Source: Macrotrachela quadricornifera
Taxonomy: Eukaryota; Rotifera; Eurotatoria; Philodinida; Philodinidae
Length of the DNA stretch: 64,000 nucleotides
Reading direction: 5' to 3'
NCBI GenBank assembly: GCA_022393335.1
Contig: JAJEKB010021302.1
Span: forward strand, 433,529 to 497,528
Positions 57,101-64,000 of this stretch are shown here, one piece after another. A model generated the notes under the pieces. That model was not told where the DNA came from. It worked only from the letters and a program-made list of their open reading frames with translations, and made no database searches. Both the position numbers and the translations under genes were made by a program. Within the stretch, counting starts at the first letter, position 1; each line of letters begins with the position of its first letter.

Positions 57101-58724
57101 ATGGGCAGGTGAAATTCGCGTTCGTGGTTTGGATCCATTCGAAAATCCGTGGAAAACTGTCATTGTGAGGACACCTTTGTTATATGGATCGTATGATCAT
57201 TCCGAAAGTCCCTTTAATATGTTCGATGACCGATTCCTCTCTGTACAAGACATGACAACGATGGATAGTGATTCATCCGAACTGACACTCACCGGTACAG
57301 AAGGACATGAATTAGAGGCGTCATATGATAATTTTCAATCGGAACTTTTACCATCGGATAAAAAATCAACCTTTGTAGTAGATTTGGTGCCACAGTATGA
57401 CTCCCAAGACATTTCATTGGCAACGAGTGGTACTTTGTACGAAACGTTGGGTGATGACCGCAGTCATATTATCAATCCAAGGACATTGCAGCCTATGCAT
57501 ATTACAAAGAATTCACCAGTTTGCGTCACGGTCATATTAGGATCAACCAAAACGCCCGCTGTTGACGCTGAAACAAACAGTCATAGGAATGATATTTGTG
57601 CTTGGGCAGATGCTCTTGCAACTGCTGCAATGGTAGAATCATCGGTGTTTGATTGTGCTCAATTCTTATGGAACATTGCAAATCGATTGAATAAGTCACC
57701 TCTTCCGCTTAAGTATTCCTTGCTGGATTTTTACATTACAAGCAAGGATGGACGTACATTTGACAAGTCATCCGTTGCGGCTCGATTGTCATTGCAAACT
57801 AGATTGTTACTGACGAGTTTGCCGCTACCAGTCTGTGTTCTGACAGCAAGGATTCCGTTTGCAGTCACTTCTCTATACTCCAAAGTACGGGTACATGAAG
57901 AGCCGCAGAAGGCCCAAGACGTGGATTCGACACTGATGACGTTTGCATGTGTGTGTACGTCCGCCTTTGTTTCTGCAGAAGGATCATTTTCTGTTTCCTT
58001 GACTACACGAAATCGATTGTGTCGCTTGTTAGCAAATGGAGAAGGATGGTTTCTAACGAAATTAACTGCTTATTTCTTGTCTCCAGAACAGAAAGAGTTG
58101 GCACATGCAATCATTGATCAGTCACATTCGGCAGTACTGAGTCCAAACATGCGCCAAGGACTACAACAAGGTGCAAGCAGAATCGTCCGGGTGCAATTGA
58201 CTGAACATCATACCATTGGAGACCACATCGTGTTTCAGGGATCTTGTCTTAAACAGGAATTTTACGACACGAGAATCTTGTGCTATACTAAAAAGCACTA
58301 CTTTGAATCGCAAATGAAGACTATTCATGATAGTCTTCCTCAGCCGAGTTGCACTTTGACTCGTACTTGTACTTCTGCTACAGGTTTACGAGAACTAAAA
58401 AGTTTTGTGACCCCTATTGCAGTGGGAGTATGTTCTTGCAAACCACCCGTTATGTATATAATTACTTCAGCGAACGAGATTCTACTGGGAGAAACGCTGT
58501 CTTTAAATTTTGGATTAAGCTTACAGAATGAATCTGAGACAGTATCAGTGGCAACTTCAACAGCAATCGCAATGGCAACACCATCAGTCCAAGTTACAGC
58601 AGTGGTGTCCACAATTACATCTATTGTAAAGCCAGATTTGTTACTTGTCATGATGGACATTATTGGAATATCTTCAACTGTAACAACATCTGATGATTCA
58701 TCACTAGATGTTAAACATCTCTAA
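54141..58724 (+). CDS. Four-domain flavoenzyme fusion: luciferase-like monooxygenase, class I GATase-like, ApbE-like, flavin reductase-like
   Basis: Intronless, 1527 aa from ATG 54141 (the frame is open further upstream, but low-complexity and without an ATG). (1) ~1-430: luciferase-like monooxygenase; VFFSITPTPVDGKCPSE, ADDLGYGVAWFAESHL and HVAFSAGRFEYARRGFG. (2) ~465-496: linker with three LRRRSS-type repeats, possible basophilic kinase sites. (3) ~497-725: class I glutamine-amidotransferase-like; nucleophile Cys590 in ICYSAQM and His701 in GIQFHPN, but the usual Glu after HP is Asn703. (4) ~806-1165: ApbE-like FAD:protein FMN transferase; DLCSIAKGFAMDL, LATSGTLY, SHIINPRTLQPM, ADALATAAM. 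(5) ~1220-1400: flavin-reductase-like FMN-binding fold; FACVCTSAFVSAEGSFSVSL, TRNRLCRLL. Then a Ser/Thr/Val-rich tail. Luciferase-like enzymes use reduced flavin made by a reductase, so the fusion may be a self-sufficient monooxygenase with built-in flavinylation. Substrate unknown. Absence of introns suggests bacterial ancestry. Confidence 0.85.
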   Translation: MFFDVFFSITPTPVDGKCPSEREMWQNAFDQIRLADDLGYGVAWFAESHLSHHAQLQNNNPVCPTFEGEIGLNTDFPLLASRVLSITKHIGVGSAVQNILSNGGPVANAERIAQLVSMHHALSDFPNREIHVAFSAGRFEYARRGFGILPRNELEALVWDELQPLIFQEAMEVYLRLLRGDVLQSTHLIPCVLASGKVADQAKWSALIRALKQREQLNVVEKEKQDVDKMGEKLAWCMDVRRIDDYQVQFPFRFIYPDQHIGVISKLFDASCLRLLLASHDPLLQRLANKWLPVQVANLSVTAPEIIEQTHELMKEAYHPSGGKWKREYMPRTVLVFLNADSDLTQVEQNQAAHCAAINALKAYWKAVEGTILDENSPVHNLRNAVWGCPVQIASQLRNGYHPEDRLMLWFDFFNHDSAAVCRSMRIFMEQVVPLMQDGGTLDLMQPEWIVMNSFNALQQEDEHHQSITTLRRRSSALFRRRSSVILRRRSTVTTRREIVLIIDLLPPTEGINEAQWTNEWLTNSSPSIETQIFEAINGCWPTHSDLIGCLGVVMTGSPFSCMNDYPHTESLFAFFKKVIQLEVPILTICYSAQMLVRWLVGKEYVKRLSESLVGFVHIEPLPDRGLGRYFSLLNDVIDGSMISAVSQNDAFVLPDEFKEFSVHIGSTVQKTRFVHGASATKWKYQAFKLVGLPVWGIQFHPNWSAEAAENVFHFHKSSDPNVVVERQGIIDEDKRHDVAQQFLSACRHHMVLKLVISIQMSGLTNLSISSYVARKYEAVAASEMQLQGVHSQSNGLVLPGYISLSGSAMRMAYRVIVVPNTSHSLNLESELDAAIKNVFNKVNMIVNNWNSESEISKIVKNFQNGAESVILSPLLARIFRTAFEVHEVTDKTFDPTVGGIKKLWKSSGTLPPTDIEVFSSAMGLSRLYSLCAGDNNNPVELHRIKCNTDHTEACIDLDLCSIAKGFAMDLLCDILQDMEIEDYSVQWAGEIRVRGLDPFENPWKTVIVRTPLLYGSYDHSESPFNMFDDRFLSVQDMTTMDSDSSELTLTGTEGHELEASYDNFQSELLPSDKKSTFVVDLVPQYDSQDISLATSGTLYETLGDDRSHIINPRTLQPMHITKNSPVCVTVILGSTKTPAVDAETNSHRNDICAWADALATAAMVESSVFDCAQFLWNIANRLNKSPLPLKYSLLDFYITSKDGRTFDKSSVAARLSLQTRLLLTSLPLPVCVLTARIPFAVTSLYSKVRVHEEPQKAQDVDSTLMTFACVCTSAFVSAEGSFSVSLTTRNRLCRLLANGEGWFLTKLTAYFLSPEQKELAHAIIDQSHSAVLSPNMRQGLQQGASRIVRVQLTEHHTIGDHIVFQGSCLKQEFYDTRILCYTKKHYFESQMKTIHDSLPQPSCTLTRTCTSATGLRELKSFVTPIAVGVCSCKPPVMYIITSANEILLGETLSLNFGLSLQNESETVSVATSTAIAMATPSVQVTAVVSTITSIVKPDLLLVMMDIIGISSTVTTSDDSSLDVKHL

Positions 58725-59251
58725 CACGCTTTTGGCAAATGTCATTTTCTTCGACACGTATTGAATTTTAAAGAACGAGGATGCTTAAGTCACCAAATTG
58801 TCCCCTCGTGAATATCCAATCCATTCAGACAATTTTTTCTCTAAAAGGTGGCCCTCTTGATCATTCTTGTTTAATCCTTGGAACGAAGTTTTCAATATCT
58901 AGTACTATGAGAGAAATGTCGATCGAACTTGATCGATAATAAACAGTTGTAATCGACGATGTCTTACATTGTGCACTCTATCCATTCATCTTTTTGTTTC
59001 TTTTCATAAAGTACTTTTCTTCAGTGGTAAATAGATGAATAAAAGGAAAGACGACCATGTGATTATCTCGACTGACTGAAAAAAACAGGAATTTTGATAA
59101 AATTCTTCCACGAAGAGAGCTAATCTAGAGGATGTGAATAGAAAAGCACACTGTTATCGCGATTTCGACCTTGCTTAAGGATCTCATCAGACAGTTTAAT
59201 TGTATATGGATTCTTTTCTAATGATCCATCAATCACAAATAAACTTCTAGA
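58725..59251. other. Intergenic, no gene seen
   Basis: Short spacer between the fusion gene and the hAT relic. No motif supported. Confidence 0.4.
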
Positions 59252-59526
59252 CAGAGCTGCACGGGGCAACGGGAGACCCACGGAGCGGGGCGGAGAGGAG
59301 CTGAGATATTAGCATATTTTTCTGTACAACTGGAATACTTCAAATAGATGTCGTTAAATATCAACAATTGTAGTAAAGAGCGAAAACAATATATCTGATT
59401 GATTTATCTATATCCAAAGAAAAGAAAAAAATTTCTTTATGTTGGTCATCTTTCATGAATATTGTTGTTTGTTTGTCCATAAATTAAAAGAGCAAAAGTC
59501 TGTCGGTTCAATCTTCATTCTCGTTA

Positions 59527-61895
59527 ATGTCTTCTCCAATTCGATCACCTGATTCATCAGATTGTGAAGTTATTCTACCTTGTGATAAATCAACTACTTC
59601 AAATCCAACAACAACATTAACTACTACTTGTACTCGTCCACCATCAAGTGCACGAGCGTTATTTACTCAACCCATTTCAGCTCGCATCAAGTACAATACA
59701 TTCAATATACGGATTTTTTTGAAAGAACAACCAGAGAAATACATGATTGTTGATAATACAAAAGTAAAAAATGTCAACCCATCACCATGTTGGAATCAAT
59801 TTGTATTACCAGCAGTCGTGGATGAAAAGAATAAATACACCATTATCGAAAATTTCGCATCCTGTCGAGCATGTCTTAAAATTTACGCATTCGCTTATGG
59901 ATCTACGAAATCACTTCTTGCACATAAATGTCCAAAGCAAAACCCCGCATCAGCGTCTTCATCAAATTCCGAAACGCCATCATCTCCTTCTTATCATACT
60001 GAATCTGTTTAATTTAAAGATTCTCCGTCTCCTACAAATAATCGAAGTACTAGATCCAAGAAGGAAACTTTAACACGTTTATTTACTAGATGGATTTGTA
60101 AAAGCGCTCGCCCAGTTAACATGGTGGAAGATCAGGGTTTCATGGATATTATCCAGCAGTGTCTTAATTAGAGTGGTGGTAAGTAAATTTCAAATTCGTA
60201 CTAAGTGTTGTGATATTTTCATTTGAATATTTCAAGGTCCATTTCTGAATCATATTAATGCTGCTGATATCATTCCATCAAGAACAACAATTACACCAGA
60301 GATCTCGCGACAAGCATCTGAAGCTCGTCAACATCTGAAGATTGAATTAATTCAGGCAGCAAAAGAAGGAACTCTTGTAATTAGTCCAGATATGTGGACT
60401 GACAAATATAAACAATATAGTTATCTCGGATTAACTGCTCATTACGTCGACAGTAATTACAACTTGCACTCTGTTGATCTCTCATGCGAACCGTACAATG
60501 AAATTGACAAAAGAGCTGGTAATATTTTGAAGGTATCTAATAAAAAGGTTTTGTGATTCATATATTGTTTTCAGAGCTAGGACGAGTACAAGTACAGCAA
60601 GTAAAAGTATTTAACTTGTACTTACAAAAATGTACTTGTACTTGATTTTGAAAATTACAAGTATTTTTCTGAAAGTACAAGTACAATACTTTGTACTTAA
60701 ATACTCGTACTTTCAAGTATTAAAAGTATTATTAGTACTTTTTGTACTTGAAAGTACGAGTATTTAAGTACAAAGTATTGTACTTGTACTTTCACAAAAA
60801 TACTTGTACTTTTCAAAATCAAATACAAGTACAATTTTGAAAGTACAAGTATTTACTTTTTACTTGAAAAAGTACAAAAAATACAAGTACATGTACTTTC
60901 GTCCTAGCTCTGATTGTTTTTCTCAACTTCTCTTTTTTACAATAGGCAATCGAAGCTGCTCTCGAACGTTTTGAAATTGATATTTCAATTTATCATATCC
61001 TCTTCGTATGTGATCGTGGCAGTAATATTGTGAAGGCATTAGAAAATTACAAAACGCTTAATTGTGTATGTCATAGAATGAACAACGTCTTGAAACGTTC
61101 GTTCTATAGTGCAGGCACACGAGAAAGACTAAAAAAAGATAAAAATAAAGAGGTAAAGAAGAATGAGAAATATCAATCTCTATCAATTGTATTGAATAAT
61201 GAAGATAATCGTCTAGAGGATTTTGATGATCGAGATTCAGAGGAGAGCAATGATGATGATGATATCTTGCTCGACACTCAGTATGTTGAGTTAGCACTTC
61301 GAAGTTTGTCCACATCACCATCTGAACTTGATTATATCAATATTCCTGAAGAGGATTTGCCAGCTTGTGCTAAACATGTACTCTCAACAATTATACAATC
61401 CAAACAATTGTGTCGTTATGTCAAAAGTGTAAGTCCTGCATTTCATTTGTCTTTCCACTTCGTTTTATTTTCATAACATGTTATCGTTTTTTTCTAGGTC
61501 AATTTAAATCAAACGCTGCAAGATAGGGGGAAAAAACAATCAAACAAGAAATTATTGTACGATGGTTCAGTATGTCTCAATTACTCGAAAGTATTTTGTC
61601 TTCTTATTCAACATTCACAACAATTGTTAGTGAAAAAGGAATTATCCATATGTTACCAGTCATCGATGTTACAATACTCGCAAGTCTAGTCGCGTTCTTT
61701 GAACCATGGAAAAATGCCGTGAAGCGATTACAAACAACATTCAAGCCAACTCTTCATCTCGTTGTCACATCGTACTGGTATCTTATGAAAAATTTGGTTG
61801 TTAAAAAGGAAGAAGCGGCTAATAAATCATTGAAAGGTAAAAAAAAATATTTAATTAAGAATAGGGGTGTTACTTTATCTTTACTTAATAAATAA
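59527..61895 (+). pseudogene. hAT transposase pseudogene with BED finger
   Basis: A BED-type zinc finger at residues ~90-140 (NPSPCWNQF, ASCRACLKIY, LLAHKCPK). Then GPFLNHINAADIIPS, the LVISPDMWTDKYKQYSYLGL block, CDRGSNIVKALENYK, an acidic insert, and MLPVIDVTILASLVAFFEPW. Introns are 60179-60236, 60533-60945 (carrying a MITE) and 61429-61497. In-frame stops at 60010-60012 and just before 60179, plus a frame change near 61530 in a G/A run, break it. The C-terminal hAT dimerisation region is missing. Dead copy; same family as the minus-strand relic at 5.95-7.15 kb. Confidence 0.75.
60572..60912. mobile_element. hAT MITE 'CAGAGCTAGGACGAG', long copy (341 bp)
   Basis: Perfect ends CAGAGCTAGGACGAG and inverse, with perfect 8-bp duplications ATTGTTTT (60564-60571 and 60913-60920). 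The interior is palindromic and made of AAGTACTTGTA/TACAAGTACTT words. It sits within an intron of the hAT transposase relic, so it was tolerated there. Confidence 0.9.
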
Positions 61896-62064
61896 AAGTA
61901 AAGATTTATTTTATCTTTATTTTTTAAATAAAAAGTATCTATATTTTTAAATAAAGAATATCTTTTTTTTAAATGAAGAACATCTTTTTTTAAGTGAAGA
62001 TTATCCTTATTTTTTAAATAAAGATTATTTATATTTTTTAAATGAAAAGTATCTTTTTTTTTAA

Positions 62065-62678
62065 ACCTTTCGCTCCCGGCGACACATATATGTGTGCAAA
62101 TGTATTTATCCCGTAAAATTCGTATTAGTATTTGTTTGAACCGTTTAGAAAAGCTTCTTATCGGTTGTTAGAAAGTGCCATAGTGATACATTTCTTCTTT
62201 CTTTCCTTTCTGTTGATATCTTTACTTATACACATTCTACAATGCATTCGTAGTTTATAAACTGCAAAACGATTTATCGCCTCACTTATTTGATTTTCGA
62301 CTCGATCTGATCAGAGAAATTTTAACAAAGTTTGGATCACAGAGATCAATTACTATCGGAAGACCACCGGCAAGGCCTCCTTCTCTCAGTTTAACTGCTC
62401 GGTATTTTCCTGCGCTCATTCCACAAACAACTCAACTAGAACAGCCTCGAAAACGATGCGTGTTATGCTCATCTCATGATTTTCGACGCGTTACATGTGT
62501 CCTGACTGCGATGTGCCATTATGTATTGTTGACTGCTTCTAAGACTATCATACAAAGACGAACTATTGATGTTTTCCGAGCCAAGACTGAGTTTTCTTTA
62601 CGAAAAAAAATTAAAATCGTATTTAAAAATTACTTTTAAAAACCTTAGTTTTCTCAAAAAAAGCCAGGAGCCAAAAGG
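62065..62678 (+). mobile_element. piggyBac-type element, internally deleted
   Basis: Left end TTAA (62061-62064) then ACCTTTCGCTCCCGGCGAC; right end, inverted, CCTTTTGGCTCCTGGC with flank TTAG. TTAA target use and CCTTT ends fit piggyBac. Only the C-terminal part of the transposase remains. Confidence 0.7.
62262..62560 (+). pseudogene. piggyBac transposase C-terminal fragment
   Basis: FRLDLIREILTKFGSQRS, GRPPARP, LTARYFPALIPQTTQ and a cysteine-rich tail (KRCVLCSSH, then in another frame YMCPDCDVPLCIVDCF and YHTKTNY). This order is typical of the piggyBac C-terminus with its cysteine-rich domain. A frame change and a stop are present. Confidence 0.75.
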
Positions 62679-63096
62679 TTAGGGGTATGACTTGATTTCT
62701 GGAAATTTAGTTTTAGGGTAAGATAGACTGACCATAGACGTATTCATTCCAATATTTGAACTTTGGAAAATAGAGATATCGGTCATGTCCGCCTGGTTCC
62801 CCACTGTGCCCGTATGGCATAGTAGATGATGACCCAATGGTACCTCCATAGTATAGCAGTTGACGGCAAAATGATATCTAGGGATGTAACAAACCCAAAG
62901 CTTTGGATTTGTTATGGAGGATTTGGATTTGATTTTGAGATTTGGATTTGGTTTGGGTTTGGTTTGGATTTGGAATGTAATGTTTGGATTTGGATTTGGC
63001 AGTGAAGTTTGGATTTGGGTTTGCATTTGGAACCTAATATTTGGATTTGGATTTGGATTTGGCAGTGATATTTGGATTTGGGTTTAGATTTGGCTT
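62679..63096. repeat. GGATTT-type satellite-like stretch
   Basis: 62880-63090 is a run of GGATTTG/GGTTTGG hexamer-like words on the plus strand, with spacers such as GGCAGTGA. The flank begins CTAGGGATGT, as at about 35749. Non-coding; the open minus frame is repeat-derived. Confidence 0.6.
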
Positions 63097-63819
63097 AAGG
63101 CCTCACTCCCCTGAAAAAAGCCAGTTTTTGGCAGAAATTTCGAAATTGAGATAAATGCATAGAGACAGCCCGTCTTTGAATCTCTCAGAAACAGTATGAA
63201 TTTCCTTTTGACCCCTTGTTTCGAGTAAAATTTTTAATCATTTTCGCGATGTACTACTCGTAAAACAGGGTTTTTTTCTAAAAAACAAAAAATCTTTTTC
63301 ATTTTTCTTAGAACGTGGGTTCGACGGAGCACCTCCAACAACATTCCATCGCGGTACTATATAAAGTCATATATTTTTTTTATTTGAAAGCTCGTGTTCA
63401 GAGCTGGCCTATCTCGTGGTCCGTTTCTTAAAATAATACATTTTATTGCTATATAAGAAGCCATCTCTATGAAAACGCACCATTTTTAAAGGGTTTTTTT
63501 GAGTCATTCAACTTGTCACCCTTTTTCTTCGCTTAAGAACTAAAAATTTTAAAAAAAGGGGCGACGTTGTAGGCTAGCTCTAGAGAAAAGCTTTCTAACA
63601 AGAAAAAATTATATATATAGTGAGGGTCCACAGATAAATTTAGGAGATGAGATGAGCTATTTATTGAACCTTGTTTGGTTCATATCTCTGTCAAACGTCA
63701 GAGTATCGAGCTGAAAGTTTAACCACAGCCTCCTCACGTCAGTACCAACAAACGTTAAAATTTTCATTTTTACAGCATCTACGTGGGCTGAGATCGATTT
63801 TCTGGGGGAGGGTGAGGCC
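63097..63819. repeat. Dispersed repeat family R3, copy C
   Basis: The longest copy, with inverted ends AAGGCCTCACTCCCC (left) and GAGGCCTCACCCTCCCCC (right, inverted). Shares GAGTCATTCAACTTGTCA, TTTAAAAAAAGGGG, ATATCTCTGTCAAACGTCAG and GGGCTGAGATCGATTTT with copies A and B. No transposase. Confidence 0.65.
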
Positions 63820-64000
63820 TCAATGAATGAAAATGTCACTAGAAAAGCTACGAAACTATGTTAAAAAATCTGACTTTTATTTAAAAATTATGACTAAAAT
63901 TATTTGCACGTAGTTGTATAGTTGGTAAGATGTAGGTGAAGGTGAAAATGCCTTTTTCCAAACACAAACTCAGATACTTCTTAGAATTATGAAAATTCTT
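63820..64000. other. Window end, no gene seen
   Basis: AT-rich; nothing supported. Confidence 0.4.

Larger units (their letters stand above)
59252..62060 (+). mobile_element. hAT transposon, right end missing
   Basis: A hAT-type left terminus CAGAGCTGCACGGGGCAACG starts at 59252, followed by GGAGCGGGGCGGAGAGGAG. The transposase starts 275 bp later. No matching right terminus or repeat of the left flank CTTCTAGA was found before the piggyBac element at 62065. The right limit is approximate. The last 190 bp are AT-rich ATCTTTTTTTAAATGAAGA-type repeats. Confidence 0.6.

Noticed and set aside
62679..63026. 115-codon minus-strand frame rich in Pro, Asn and Lys
   Set aside because: It comes from the GGATTT repeat stretch.
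1..64000. tRNA, rRNA, CRISPR array or bacterial operon signals
   Set aside because: I looked by eye for tRNA T-arm words (GGTTCGAATCC type), rRNA cores and regularly spaced direct repeats with unique spacers and found none. The tandem repeats present have no spacers.

Overview
The window reads as nuclear DNA of an animal, most likely a bdelloid rotifer. Support: AT-rich sequence; genes with short GT-AG introns of about 45-61 nt; an ADP-ribosyltransferase plus TPR gene whose N-terminal region and four-exon layout resemble the family greatly expanded in bdelloids; a decayed retroelement ORF1 of a type I associate with rotifers; and many decayed DNA transposons (hAT, Tc1/mariner, piggyBac, MITEs). 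The species call is inference.

The striking content is 5-25,247. Four plus-strand loci encode the whole shikimate pathway and a step beyond it: chorismate synthase (5-1861, three exons), a class I DAHP synthase (10227-11333, one exon), a pentafunctional AROM protein (17511-22544, two exons; DHQ synthase, EPSP synthase, shikimate kinase, type I dehydroquinase, shikimate dehydrogenase) and a prephenate-dehydratase-like protein (24579-25247, one exon). AROM looks like two genes, but a phase-1 GT-AG intron (19987-20421) joins them in frame. Together they could make chorismate from PEP and erythrose-4-phosphate, and possibly go toward phenylalanine. Animals normally lack this pathway, so a cluster acquired by horizontal transfer is the best reading. 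Chorismate mutase is not seen here.

Between and after these genes lie transposon relics: a LINE-like ORF1 fragment and a minus-strand hAT transposase relic (3-7 kb), a Tc1-like element invaded by a hAT element that itself carries a third repeat (15.3-17.3 kb), a 903-bp Tc1/mariner-type MITE (27.1-28.0 kb), a hAT element with a nested hAT MITE (29.4-30.1 kb) and a retroelement fragment (32.5-33.1 kb). At 33.8-35.7 kb two secreted cysteine-rich proteins are divergently arranged. A large foldback element (37.9-39.3 kb) is built from ~63-bp hairpin units. A row of tiny exons split by consensus introns (39.9-40.3 kb) has no clear reading frame.

The right half carries the minus-strand ART-TPR gene (42.6-44.9 kb), a dead mariner (46.5-47.7 kb), an unrecognised 166-aa protein (49.1-49.6 kb) and a 1527-aa intronless ORF (54.1-58.7 kb) that joins a luciferase-like monooxygenase, a class I glutamine-amidotransferase-like domain, an ApbE-like flavin transferase and a flavin-reductase-like domain. 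The end (59.2-64.0 kb) is a dead hAT transposase, an internally deleted piggyBac and repeats. All assignments come from reading motifs by eye; no search was run.
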